The notes: generated from the letters alone by a model not told the origin. DNA of 37,266 nt from CAYUNA01 sp047629355 (GCA_047629355.1 JBLHWU010000033.1:1-37266); one strand, 5' to 3'; shown: positions 17,112-25,659, counted from the first letter of the stretch. Numbers and translations: made by a program.

Positions 17112-19367
17112 ATGAGACAAGCAAACAAGATTTATTTGAAACGATATTTCCGACCCCTATTACTTCTTTTAGTCTTTCTATTTTCAACACCATTCTCCAG
17201 TGCTGTTTTTGCACAAAAAATGAAAAAAGGAGTCGCATTTGCACTATCTGGTGGCGGCGCAAAAGGCATTTCACAGATTGGTTGTCTCCAAATTTTAGAA
17301 CAACAAGGCATTCGTCCTGAATTAATAACAGGAACGAGTATTGGAAGTATTTTGGGTGGCCTCTATGCAATTGGCTACTCCATTGAGGAACTCGAAGCCT
17401 TGGCGGATGAACTCGATTGGGAATATTATTTCAATGATGAATTAGAGCGCATTCACTACCCTGTCGAAGAACGATTTGCAACCGACCGTTATCAAATTAG
17501 ATTTCCTTTTGAAAATGGGGAAATAATGTTGCCAACGGGTTTTGTAAAAGGTCAGAAAATATCTTTACTACTTTCTCGGTTGACCATTCCCGCACACGGA
17601 ATCACCAATTTTGATGATTTTGAAATACCGTTTCGAGCCATCGCAACAGATTTTGAAACTGGACAAGCGGTCGTTTATGCCAGTGGAGATTTGGCGGATG
17701 CTATGCGAGCAAGTATGTCGATTCCTTCCGTTTTTGAACCTTTTTCGATTGATGGCAAATTATTGATTGATGGTGGAGTTGCAAGAAATTTACCCGTCGA
17801 AGATGCTATAAAAATGGGTGCCGAAACCGTTATTGGTATTGATATTGGCGCACCGCTACTTAAAAAAGCAGAACTCTCTTCCGTTTTAGATATTTTAGAC
17901 CAAACGAGTAGTTTTCGAGTCGTTGAATCTAATTTGAATCAGGCAGAATTAGCAAACATCATTATCCGTCCACAACTTGACGACATCAGCGCACTCTCCT
18001 TTGACCAAAATGATACTTTGATGGCTCGCGGAAGAAGAGCTGCCAAGCGAATGCTACCCCAAATCCAAGAATTAGTACCCTCCAGAGTATCTTTAAAAAA
18101 ACGCGGAGTAGACATTCCTGATGCATTTAATATTGTCGATTTTGAGGTCAACGGTTGTCAGGAGAAACACATTATTCCTGTGAAAAATTTGTTGCAAATA
18201 CGGACACCTAAAGTATATAAATTAGATGATATTGAAAATAGAATTAAGAAATTATATGGTAGTGGTTTGGTTAAAATGGCAAGTTATCGACTACTAGACG
18301 AAGACGAAGATGGCTACAAATTGGTGATAAATGTAACAACGCAAAAAGGAGAATTTATTCGATTGAGCGCGAACTATGACTCGCGGTTGAAAGCGGGTTT
18401 GTTATTCAACTTGACCTTGCGCAATCGCATTTTTAATGGGTCAAAATTTAGTATTGACGCCAAAATTTCGGAAAGTCCTGCACTCATTATTAATTACCTT
18501 GCTTATACCGCACGTCGTCCCAATATCGGCTGGCACGTTGGTGGAAAAGGGCATAGTTATCAAGGATTTTCTTATACCGATGGACAAAAAAAAGAGCAAT
18601 TTCGGATGCGTCATTTTGGGACAGAAGCCAATATTTTTTCTGCACTCAACAACCGTTTTTTGGCTTCTGCGGGTATTGGCGCAGAACGATACGTAAAAGC
18701 GGAAGAATTTTTTGACCCGGAAGAAGAAAATCAACGCTTAAATCAAACCTTTCTACAGGCAAAATTTTTACGCGATACTTACGACCGCATTCATTTCCCA
18801 ACAGATGGGTCAAAAGTAGTTATTGAAGGTAAATATGCTTTTGCTCGAAAGTTGGAACTGGTGGATAGTGATACGACTTCTGCGATTGCTTCGACCAATT
18901 CCATGTTGCGATTTCAAGCCACCAAGATTTTTTCTGTTTCTAAAAAAATCAATCCTTTCCTTTCTTTTGACGGTGGCTATATCCATGAAGTTGAAAACAA
19001 TTTCCTAAACCGTTTTTACCTCGGACGGAGTATTCCGAATGAAGTGACGCACGTAGAAACGACGGGTTTAAATTATATGGAAAAGCCAGTTACTGCTTAC
19101 GCGCAAGGTAGTTTAAAATTGCAAATTGAAGCACTTCCGGATATTTTTACCTCGCCAATGTTTAACTATACCTATTATGAATTAAAATCTTTGAAAGTCG
19201 ATGAAACAGGGATTACCAACCAAATAATTACGGAAAGTGGTTCCCTCTTTAGTACAGGTATTGAGTTGGGCTGGTTGACTGTAATTGGTCCAGCGATTGT
19301 TACCGCAGAGTATAATTTTATAGAATCTCGGATAAATTATTCCTTACATTTGGGGTATATTTTTTAG
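17112..19367 (+). CDS. Patatin-like phospholipase with POTRA and C-terminal beta-barrel
   Basis: A 751-residue outer-membrane protein. A signal peptide (about 1-35, ending AVFAQ) is followed by a patatin domain with oxyanion loop GGGAKG (47-52), nucleophile S76 in GTSIGS and the catalytic Asp of DGG (220-222). Then come a POTRA-like region (VDFEVNGC...LLDEDEDGYKLVINV) and a C-terminal barrel of amphipathic strands ending LHLGYIF. The architecture matches PlpD-type (type Vd) proteins and Bacteroidota patatin/BamA-like homologues. It is expected to hydrolyse acyl esters, with the patatin domain outside or periplasmic; which is not known here. All catalytic residues are present. It lies upstream of the SpoIIM-family gene on the same strand, separated by element H3. 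Confidence 0.9.
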   Translation: MRQANKIYLKRYFRPLLLLLVFLFSTPFSSAVFAQKMKKGVAFALSGGGAKGISQIGCLQILEQQGIRPELITGTSIGSILGGLYAIGYSIEELEALADELDWEYYFNDELERIHYPVEERFATDRYQIRFPFENGEIMLPTGFVKGQKISLLLSRLTIPAHGITNFDDFEIPFRAIATDFETGQAVVYASGDLADAMRASMSIPSVFEPFSIDGKLLIDGGVARNLPVEDAIKMGAETVIGIDIGAPLLKKAELSSVLDILDQTSSFRVVESNLNQAELANIIIRPQLDDISALSFDQNDTLMARGRRAAKRMLPQIQELVPSRVSLKKRGVDIPDAFNIVDFEVNGCQEKHIIPVKNLLQIRTPKVYKLDDIENRIKKLYGSGLVKMASYRLLDEDEDGYKLVINVTTQKGEFIRLSANYDSRLKAGLLFNLTLRNRIFNGSKFSIDAKISESPALIINYLAYTARRPNIGWHVGGKGHSYQGFSYTDGQKKEQFRMRHFGTEANIFSALNNRFLASAGIGAERYVKAEEFFDPEEENQRLNQTFLQAKFLRDTYDRIHFPTDGSKVVIEGKYAFARKLELVDSDTTSAIASTNSMLRFQATKIFSVSKKINPFLSFDGGYIHEVENNFLNRFYLGRSIPNEVTHVETTGLNYMEKPVTAYAQGSLKLQIEALPDIFTSPMFNYTYYELKSLKVDETGITNQIITESGSLFSTGIELGWLTVIGPAIVTAEYNFIESRINYSLHLGYIF

Positions 19368-19442
19368 AAAATTGTTGTAAATAATTTAGGGATTCTAAAA
19401 TCTTATCAATATTTTTACGGAAGTTTATTTTACTTCAATCTT

Positions 19443-19522
19443 GGGGAGTTTGAGGGACAAAATGGTTTTGCAAAAACCACTTTTGTCCCTCGAGACCACT
19501 CCGCGCTGTTGCAAGCAGGGCG
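19443..19522 (-). repeat. Three-hairpin element H3 (partial)
   Basis: Hairpin c spans 19443-19502 (GGGAGTTTGAGGGACAAAA ... TTTTGTCCCTCGAG). Hairpin b is degenerate (CGCGCTG...CAGGGCG, 19502-19522) and hairpin a is missing. It lies between two plus-strand genes, so it could act as a terminator or processing site. Confidence 0.65.
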
Positions 19523-19560
19523 TAAATATTATACAAGCTTAATTTAACCAACTCACCAAA

Positions 19561-21483
19561 ATGCGCGAAACGGATTTTATCAAGCAAAATCAGGACAAAT
19601 GGAAAAGCTTCGAGCAATCGCTGGAGCGCGAACAACAAGACCCTGATCAGCTCAAAGAAATTTTCACGCAAACGACAGACGACCTTTCGTATGCCCGCAC
19701 CTTCTACCCCAACCGCTCGGTTCGGGTTTATTTAAATACTTTGAGTCAGCGTGTTTTTTCCAAAATTTATAAAAACAAACAGTCAAAAAGAGGACGAATT
19801 GCCAATTTTTTCAAAGAAGAATTACCACTGCTGATGTGGGAAGCACGAGAAGAGTTGCGGTTGGCATTTATCATTTTTGCGGTGTCAATTTTGATTGGCG
19901 TGATTAGCTCTCATGCCGATAATGATTTCGTGCGCGTCATCCTCGGCGAGCAATATGTGGAGATGACTAAATCGAATATTGCCAATGGTGATCCGATGGC
20001 GGTCTACAAAGATGATAGCGCATTTGGGATGTTTTTGGGCATTACTGCTAATAATATTTTTGTGGCGTTTCTGGCATTTTTACTGGGCATTACTTACGTC
20101 GGCACGATTGGCTTGCTGATTAGAAATGGCGTCATGCTTGGCGCATTTCAATATTTTTTCGTGGAATATGGCTTATTTCAAGAGTCCTTCTTGACCGTCT
20201 GGATGCATGGTGCATTGGAGATTTCAGCAATTGTATTGGCTGGTGCAGCAGGATTGACGATGGGGAAAGGACTGATGTTCCCAGGAACGTTATCGCGAAT
20301 GAAGGCATTTCAAATATCAGCACGCCGCGGCATCAAAATCATGTTGGGCATCATGCCGATGTTTGTGGCAGCGGGATTTATCGAGAGTTATTTGACGCGA
20401 CATACCGAAGTGCCAGATGTCTTTCGAGCGATATTTATTTTTATATGTTTTGCATTTGTGATGGGGTATTTTGTTTGGTATCCACGCTATTTAGTAAAGC
20501 AAGGATTTTTACAAGAGCAATCCGAAGAACCCATTCCACCCGATTCGCAGCGAAAAATTAATGTCACGAGCATTCAGTCAAGCGGAGAGATTTTCGCTGA
20601 TATCTTTATCTTTTATCGACAATATTTCAAGCGATTGGCACTGATTTCTTTGGCGATAACTACAATATATTGCCTCGTCGTATTCTTCACCACAGAGGAT
20701 AATTTGGGTGATTTATTTTATTTTCCTTACACCAATTTAAATGCGATTGGTCCATTGCAAACCATATATGGACTGTTCATTGGTAGCACATTATGGGAAA
20801 TTGGGCAGTTTTTTTATAGCCCTGATATGCTCATTTTAATCCCTGTTAATATAGTATGCTTTTCCTTCGCGATGTTTACAACCTTTCAATTATTAAAAAA
20901 ATCGGCAAAAAAGCAAGTCGCTGAACCCGAGGAACAACCTCCTAATTTTAAAAATAATTTACTTCCCTTTTTTAAAACGCTTATCGTCGTTTCCGTGCTT
21001 TATGGATTGATGTTGACGAAAGAAATTGCACCAAGCTTAGCTTTTTTTGTGATTATTTTGTCATTTCCGCCGCTGCTGTTGTGGGGCTTTATTGCCAATT
21101 GGGAAAAGAAAAATGTTTTCACGAACCTAAGCAATACCTTTCATCTATTGGGTGGGCAATATTTTCAAATGCTGCAATTATTCGGTATTTTGCTCATCAC
21201 TGCTGCTGCCTTTTTCCTACTTTTTGATACGGCATTTGTGGTGCTAGTTTTTGAATTTATTGGTCTCAATTTTTCTCTCGAACAATCCGCAATGGATGCT
21301 TTAGCAATGGTCGTTTTAACCTTCATGGCAATGTTTATGGTCTTTTTAATCTCAATGATGGTGATGACAGGCTTTGGCTTATTGTACTTTTCTTTAGTCG
21401 AAACAAAGGAAGCTTCTCATTTAAAAAACAGCATTCAAGATATTGGTAGTGGCAAGCGAATTCGAGGTTTGGAACGGGAATGA
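19561..21483 (+). CDS. SpoIIM-family membrane protein fused to a second membrane domain
   Basis: A 640-residue polytopic membrane protein. Residues 1 to about 330 match the SpoIIM/DUF95 family: a soluble helical start (TDFIKQNQDKWKSFE), TDDLSYARTFYPNR, then membrane helices with NNIFVAFLAFLLGITYVGT and WMHGALEISAIVLAGAAGL. After a loop (about 325-345) a second set of about seven hydrophobic segments follows and ends in a charged tail (SIQDIGSGKRIRGLERE). From general knowledge, Bacteroidota SpoIIM proteins are about half this length with separate membrane-protein genes next to them, so this looks like a fusion. No RDD, MoxR or DUF58 genes, the usual company, are here. Function in non-sporulating bacteria is unknown. 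Confidence 0.8.
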   Translation: MRETDFIKQNQDKWKSFEQSLEREQQDPDQLKEIFTQTTDDLSYARTFYPNRSVRVYLNTLSQRVFSKIYKNKQSKRGRIANFFKEELPLLMWEAREELRLAFIIFAVSILIGVISSHADNDFVRVILGEQYVEMTKSNIANGDPMAVYKDDSAFGMFLGITANNIFVAFLAFLLGITYVGTIGLLIRNGVMLGAFQYFFVEYGLFQESFLTVWMHGALEISAIVLAGAAGLTMGKGLMFPGTLSRMKAFQISARRGIKIMLGIMPMFVAAGFIESYLTRHTEVPDVFRAIFIFICFAFVMGYFVWYPRYLVKQGFLQEQSEEPIPPDSQRKINVTSIQSSGEIFADIFIFYRQYFKRLALISLAITTIYCLVVFFTTEDNLGDLFYFPYTNLNAIGPLQTIYGLFIGSTLWEIGQFFYSPDMLILIPVNIVCFSFAMFTTFQLLKKSAKKQVAEPEEQPPNFKNNLLPFFKTLIVVSVLYGLMLTKEIAPSLAFFVIILSFPPLLLWGFIANWEKKNVFTNLSNTFHLLGGQYFQMLQLFGILLITAAAFFLLFDTAFVVLVFEFIGLNFSLEQSAMDALAMVVLTFMAMFMVFLISMMVMTGFGLLYFSLVETKEASHLKNSIQDIGSGKRIRGLERE

Positions 21484-21820
21484 TAAATTGTTGAATTGCT
21501 AAATGGTTTGAATGTGCTATAATTTATTGATATTTGAATATGTTTTAGCGTGCCACCCCGCTGGGGTTAGGATTCAGAAAATATTCGTCTTATTAGTCAG
21601 AAGCAGCCAAAGCAGTTTACAGAATTAATCTGAAAATTTTAGAAAAACACTCACCTTGTTCATCAGAAACGGACAAAACGGTTCAAGGAATTAATGTTAA
21701 AATCCCAGAAAAGTACTCATCTTACCGGCACAGAGTACCGGAACTCTTAAACACATTCCGATGTCATTAATTTGTAACACCCTCAAATGATTTCATTACT
21801 CCAAAAACAATAAAATCATT
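21484..21820. other. Intergenic region with a 66-bp tandem duplication
   Basis: No intact gene. 21609-21674 and 21675-21740 are imperfect repeats of 66 bp (22 codons). One frame stays open for 58 codons (AAKAVYRINLKILEKHSPC then DKTVQGINVKIPEKYSSY) but lacks a start and ends at TAA near 21768. Also present is a small GC hairpin ACCCCGCTGGGGT near 21556. It may be a fragment of a repeat-containing gene. Confidence 0.4.
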
Positions 21821-22061
21821 TAGAAGTTGTTTGGAAATTTTCAACCAAAACATAAGTTAATACGAAATATAATTTCGACTGAGACAAATAAAATATACAA
21901 AACAGAATCATATTTCCAATTTTTATTTGATGTATATTTATTTTAACTCAATCAAAAATGTACCCCAAATGTTGTTTGTCTCAAAAGAATCATTTAATTT
22001 AAAATAAAATTATATTCTGAAAAATAGATTTTTTGACTATAAAATTTCTAAACAAGCTCTA
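21821..22061. mobile_element. MITE-like element (241 bp) with 21-bp ends unlike the P family
   Basis: The left end TAGAAGTTGTTTGGAAATTT (from 21821) and the right end (reverse complement TAGAGCTTGTTTAGAAATTT, from 22061) agree at 18 of 21 positions. GAGACAAA near 21880 and TTTGTCTC near 21977 form an inner inverted pair. No open frame of interest. The ends differ from the P elements, so a different parent transposon is likely. No clear target duplication is seen. Confidence 0.55.
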
Positions 22062-22078
22062 GCAATTCAACAATACCT

Positions 22079-22336
22079 GGTAGTGCCACAAATGTGCACT
22101 TTTACGGTTTAGGTACTTTTGTTTATCAAAGGGATTTTTAAGGGACAAAAACGATTTTGCAAAAATCGTTTTTGTCCCTTAATACATCTTCCGCGTTGCC
22201 GCAGGCAACGCGCGATATGTTTTTTGAAGCTCTAAAATCTTACGATTTTCTCGCTTCTCAAACTTAAAAAAACCTTCGTTTACACTGTAATAAATCACTT
22301 TTTCAATAAATAGTGGTTCACGTTTGTTACACTACC
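22079..22336 (-). repeat. Three-hairpin element H4 with outer inverted repeat
   Basis: Hairpin c 22140-22180 is perfect (AAGGGACAAAAACGATTTT-gca-partner). Hairpin b 22192-22212 is CGCGTTGCC-gca-GGCAACGCG. Hairpin a 22226-22257 is GAAGC...GATTTTCTCGCTTC. The order a-b-c is on the minus strand. The outer repeat GGTAGTGCCACAAATGTGCAC (22079-22099) pairs with 22316-22336 at about 16 of 21 positions. The right arm ends 8 bases from the methyltransferase stop codon, so the element could terminate both converging genes. Confidence 0.75.
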
Positions 22337-22344
22337 CAATATCT

Positions 22345-23121
22345 TTACCTTTTCCAGCACCTAAAAATCAAATCTTTCTCAGATAACCGATATTTTTCAA
22401 TCATCTCCACCGGCAATTCTTTCACAAAATCAATCACTTCTACTTCAAAGCCTGGCTCTGCCAAACGGTCTACGAAATCCTGCCCATAAATTCGGTAACG
22501 GTCATCTTGATTAAATAACTTCAAACGCTTTTCGGGCGTATCCGCAGTTTTATCTTCAATCGTTTTTCGCAAATCCGTCGGTGGGTCGAGCAATAGTAAA
22601 AAACCGCCTTTCTCCGTGATTCGATACAACTCCCGAAGTGCCAATTTATCATCAATCACATGTGCTAAGACGTGCGAACAAAAAATTGCCGAAAATGAAT
22701 CATCTGGATGCGGAATGTCCATAATATCAAATTCTTGCATGGCAAGCGATGAGTCAATATCCGTACTGAGATAATCAATATTCACCTGTTTTTTCAATTG
22801 CTCTTGCAAACTATATTCTGGTGCGAAATACAGTACTCGATGCTTTTTTTGAAATAAATCAGTCTTCTTTTCTAAAAAAAGCATTAACAACCGATGCCTT
22901 TCCAGAATGCCACAACCTGGGCAAATGATATTCGGGCGCGGCAATGCCCCTTCTGTCATCGGCAAAAAAGTGCGGTAAGATTGTCGACAGCCAGCACAAT
23001 AATACCGATTGCCACGATACCACCAACCTCGTAAATCAAGGTGCGCCTTTCGCAATTGCCACCGAATGGAAGCGGGTAAAATCTTCTTTAAAAATTGTTT
23101 CAAAATATATTTTTTTAGCAA
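22345..23121 (-). CDS. SAM-dependent methyltransferase with N-terminal zinc-finger-like motif
   Basis: 258 residues. Residues 42-70 carry two CxxC pairs (C42/C45 and C67/C70) that probably hold one zinc. A class I methyltransferase fold follows: VLYFAPEYSL as the glycine-poor motif I, YLSTDIDSSLA, DIMDIPHPDDSFSAIFCSHV and LRELYRITEKGGFLLLLDPP, typical of the Methyltransf_11 group. The substrate is unknown. Element P5 ends 15 bases upstream of ATG 23121 and occupies the place of its leader or promoter. Confidence 0.8.
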   Translation of the reverse strand: MLKKYILKQFLKKILPASIRWQLRKAHLDLRGWWYRGNRYYCAGCRQSYRTFLPMTEGALPRPNIICPGCGILERHRLLMLFLEKKTDLFQKKHRVLYFAPEYSLQEQLKKQVNIDYLSTDIDSSLAMQEFDIMDIPHPDDSFSAIFCSHVLAHVIDDKLALRELYRITEKGGFLLLLDPPTDLRKTIEDKTADTPEKRLKLFNQDDRYRIYGQDFVDRLAEPGFEVEVIDFVKELPVEMIEKYRLSEKDLIFRCWKR

Positions 23122-23135
23122 TCAGAATTTATATA

Positions 23136-23297
23136 AGTACGTGACATTATTTATTGGAGTAAAATTTGAAAGCAAGATTTTTTCGATAGTTTTCTTTTAA
23201 AAATCGTTGCATGGTCTACATCACGGAACTATTTTTAAGAGGAAAATAGCGGAATAAAGATGTTTTCAAATTACCCCAATAAATAGTGTCACGTACT
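23136..23297. mobile_element. Palindromic element P5 (162 bp), tandem with P6
   Basis: The ends AGTACGTGACATTATTTATT and (reverse complement) AGTACGTGACACTATTTATT differ at one base in the first 20; the match continues through TTTGAAA and into the centre, giving a single long hairpin. TA flanks at 23134-23135 and 23298-23299; the right TA is also the left TA of P6. The interior AAGATTTTTTCGATAGTTTTC is shared with P4. Confidence 0.88.
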
Positions 23298-23299
23298 TA

Positions 23300-23458
23300 A
23301 GTACCTGAACATAAATAATCGAACAATCAAAGGAGTAAGATTTTTTCGTTAGTTTTCTCTAAAAATTTCTTAAATAATCCCTTTATTGAAGTATTTTTTA
23401 GCAGAAAATAACGAAAAAAGATACTTTTTAGATGTTCCATTAATTGTGTCAAGGTACT
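23300..23458. mobile_element. Palindromic element P6 (159 bp), tandem with P5
   Basis: The ends AGTACCTGAACATAAATAAT and (reverse complement) AGTACCTTGACACAATTAAT; the interiors mirror each other (AGATTTTTTCGTTAGTTTTC against TCTTTTTTCGTTATTTTC). TA at 23298-23299 and 23459-23460. It occupies the upstream region of the gene at 23574. Confidence 0.85.
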
Positions 23459-23472
23459 TAAAAGGTATTTTC

Positions 23473-23509
23473 TCTGACTTCTGACAATGAAATGGTCTGA
23501 CCTCTGACC
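23473..23509. repeat. TCTGACn heptad repeats
   Basis: TCTGACT, TCTGACA, an 9-base spacer ATGAAATGG, then TCTGACC, TCTGACC. The same plan (two heptads, a short GAA-containing spacer, two heptads) recurs at 33350-33386. It lies between P6 and the start of the GNAT-like gene. Confidence 0.7.
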
Positions 23510-23573
23510 TCTTTTCAGCCGTAAATTTATCTTCAAATTTGGTGATACCCAAAAAATGCCGCTACTTTGTGCC

Positions 23574-24515
23574 ATGTCAAACAAAGATGCTTATCGATTT
23601 TTTTGCCAAACAGCAGAAGATTTACCAATTTTTGCACAAGATTGGTATCTGGACGCAGTGTGTCTGGATGGTAATTGGGACGTGGTAGTTGTTAAAAAAA
23701 ATGAGCAAATTGTAGCAACAATCCCTTATTTTTTCAAGCAAAAATGGGGCTTCACGTATAGTACGATTCCGTTGCATACTCGGCATTTAGGACCTTATCT
23801 AGTTCCAGAAAGACGGGGTTTGAAAAATGAGCCATCTTTATACACGGCTTTAATTGAGCAATTGCCAAAGACGGCGCATTTTATTCAAGATTTTGCGCCG
23901 ACCGTGACGAATTGGTTGCCTTTTTATTGGAAAAACTTTAAACAGACGGTTCGTTACACCTATATTTTAGAATTAGAAAATATGGATGCCGTTTTTCAGA
24001 ATATGAATCGCCGCATCCGACGGAATATTGAAAAAGCAGAAAAAATCATTACCATTAGCCACGATATTTCTTTGGAAGACTTTCATACTATTAATAAGAT
24101 GAGTTTCACAAGGCAAGATATTTCCATTTATTATCCACTGGAAAGCCTACAAAAATTGGATGCTGTTTTAATAGAAAAAAAGAGGCGACAAACTTTTGTT
24201 GCGCGAGATGTGGATGGAAATATTCACGCGGTTGGTTATCTGGTTTGGGATAAAACGCGAAGTTATGCGCTCTTGGGTGGCATCAATTCTGAATTTCGAG
24301 GAAGCAATGCGATTACGCTGCTGATTTGGAAGATGATTTGCTATACGAAGGAGGTTTTGAATTTGCCTATTTTTGATTTTGCGGGGAGTATGTTGCCGCA
24401 GATAGAGCCGAGTCGGAGGCAGTTTGGAGGAAAGCAGGAGCAGTATTTTCGGGTTTGGAAATATGGGAGTTCGGTTTTTAAGATGATAGATGAAGTGAAG
24501 GCGTTTTTGAAATAA
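23574..24515 (+). CDS. GNAT/FemAB-like acyltransferase
   Basis: 313 residues from MSNKDAYRFFCQTAED (ATG 23574); the frame is open 6 codons further, to 23556. The C-terminal half shows the FemAB/GNAT_6 layout: MNRRIRRNIEKAEK, LEDFHTINKMSF, AVGYLVWDKTRSYALLGGIN, SNAITLLIWKM and FDFAGSMLPQIEPSRRQFGG, the last being the family's hallmark C-terminal strand. Relatives transfer acyl or aminoacyl groups to cell-wall, polysaccharide or amino-sugar substrates. The substrate cannot be named. It is a single gene downstream of P5/P6, with a flavin reductase-like gene 93 bases on. Confidence 0.75.
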   Translation: MSNKDAYRFFCQTAEDLPIFAQDWYLDAVCLDGNWDVVVVKKNEQIVATIPYFFKQKWGFTYSTIPLHTRHLGPYLVPERRGLKNEPSLYTALIEQLPKTAHFIQDFAPTVTNWLPFYWKNFKQTVRYTYILELENMDAVFQNMNRRIRRNIEKAEKIITISHDISLEDFHTINKMSFTRQDISIYYPLESLQKLDAVLIEKKRRQTFVARDVDGNIHAVGYLVWDKTRSYALLGGINSEFRGSNAITLLIWKMICYTKEVLNLPIFDFAGSMLPQIEPSRRQFGGKQEQYFRVWKYGSSVFKMIDEVKAFLK

Positions 24516-24576
24516 TCCTTTGATAAATTTATTTGTAATAATTGAAATTTAGCCCTAACTGGGCGTCATAACATAA

Positions 24577-24595
24577 CATAGGATAAAGCCCTATG
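24577..24595. repeat. Small hairpin before the flavin reductase-like gene
   Basis: CATAGG and CCTATG pair around a 6-7 base loop, 13 bases before ATG 24608, in a stretch beginning AGCCCTAACTGGGCG. It could influence translation or be a short interspersed repeat. Only one copy is seen in this window. Confidence 0.35.
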
Positions 24596-24607
24596 AAAAA
24601 ATAAATC

Positions 24608-25501
24608 ATGCTAATAATCGACCCAAAGTCAACCCCGACATCAGACCTACACCAATATTTACTCGGCTCAGTAGCCCCACGCCCCATCGCTTTCGCCAGC
24701 ACGATTGACGACAATGGCGTGGCGAATCTCGCGCCGTACAGCTTTTTCAATTGCTTTAGCTCCAATCCGCCGACGCTCGTTTTTTCGTCCAATCGGCGAG
24801 TGGCGGGCAATACGACTAAGGATACGTTGCACAATATTGAAAAGAATAAAGAAGTCGTAATCTGTGTGGTCAATCATGCGATTGTTCGGCAGATGACGAT
24901 TGCCAGCGTGACGTTTCCAAGTAAAGTTAGTGAATTTGCGAAATCAGGATTGACGCCAATGAAAGCTGATTTGGTGAAGCCTTTTTTGGTCAAAGAATCG
25001 CCAGTGAATATGGAATGCCGGGTGACGGATATTATTTCGTTGGGCGACCAAGGCGGTGCGGGAAATTTAATTATTTGCGAAGTCTTACGGATGCACATTG
25101 ATGAAAAAGTGTTGGATGAAGATAAAAAAATTGACCCACAAAAAATTGATTTGATGGGACGCATGGGTCGCGCATTTTATGTACGAGCAAGTGGCGATGC
25201 GGTGCAGAAAATTTTCCAACCCGTTGTACCTGTAACGATTGGTTTTGATGAATTGCCGGAGAGCGTTCGGACAAGCTCTGTACTAACCGGTAATAACTTA
25301 GGACAACTCGCAGGAATGAATGCTGCACCTTCCGAAAAAGACGTTTTAGCGTTAAAAGAAGAGAATGTGCACATCCAAGACCTCCTAAAATCGGATGAAC
25401 CACTACAAAACTTACATCATTTTGCTAAAAAAATACTTGACGAAGGGGATTCGGAGCGTGATTTTGCGGCAAAAGTGCTCTGGATAGGTAATTTTATTTA
25501 A
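24608..25501 (+). CDS. Flavin reductase-like (FMN-binding split barrel) protein
   Basis: 297 residues. N-terminal flavin reductase-like domain: GSVAPRPIAFASTIDDNG, NLAPYSFFNCFSSNPPTLVF, TTKDTLHNIEKNKEVVICVV, then SPVNMECRVTDIISLGDQGG and GRMGRAFYVRA. Family members bind FMN and many reduce it with NAD(P)H or act as oxidoreductases. About 90 residues follow the barrel (LPESVRTSSVLTGNNLGQLA...), seen in the longer members. The specific reaction is unknown. A separate transcript is likely for the following rplY. Confidence 0.8.
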   Translation: MLIIDPKSTPTSDLHQYLLGSVAPRPIAFASTIDDNGVANLAPYSFFNCFSSNPPTLVFSSNRRVAGNTTKDTLHNIEKNKEVVICVVNHAIVRQMTIASVTFPSKVSEFAKSGLTPMKADLVKPFLVKESPVNMECRVTDIISLGDQGGAGNLIICEVLRMHIDEKVLDEDKKIDPQKIDLMGRMGRAFYVRASGDAVQKIFQPVVPVTIGFDELPESVRTSSVLTGNNLGQLAGMNAAPSEKDVLALKEENVHIQDLLKSDEPLQNLHHFAKKILDEGDSERDFAAKVLWIGNFI

Positions 25502-25536
25502 AAAATCAAATAAAAGAAACTTTCTTAACAATTTCA

Positions 25537-25568
25537 TTTGGAAGATTTAGTTTAAAAGATTACCTTTG
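25537..25568 (+). promoter_or_regulatory. Promoter of rplY
   Basis: TTTG at 25537-25540, 20 bases, then TACCTTTG at 25561-25568: a good match to the Bacteroidota housekeeping promoter (TTTG, about 19-21 bases, TAnnTTTG). It lies 92 bases before ATG 25660. Confidence 0.75.
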
Positions 25569-25659
25569 CACTCCTTTTGGAAAAATAGTAAAAAATAGCG
25601 TATAATTTATTGTTTTAAAATAAAGAACGATAATTAAACCGCCTTAAAATAGTAGAACA

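Noticed and set aside
21609..21740. CRISPR-like direct repeat
   Set aside because: Only two abutting imperfect units without spacers, and no cas genes.
21484..22344. A missed tRNA or other stable RNA gene
   Set aside because: I looked for cloverleaf-like stems and CCA ends in the larger gaps and saw only the simple hairpins listed.
23327..23584. 85-codon minus-strand frame upstream of the GNAT-like gene
   Set aside because: It runs through P6 and the heptad tract, so it is repeat DNA.
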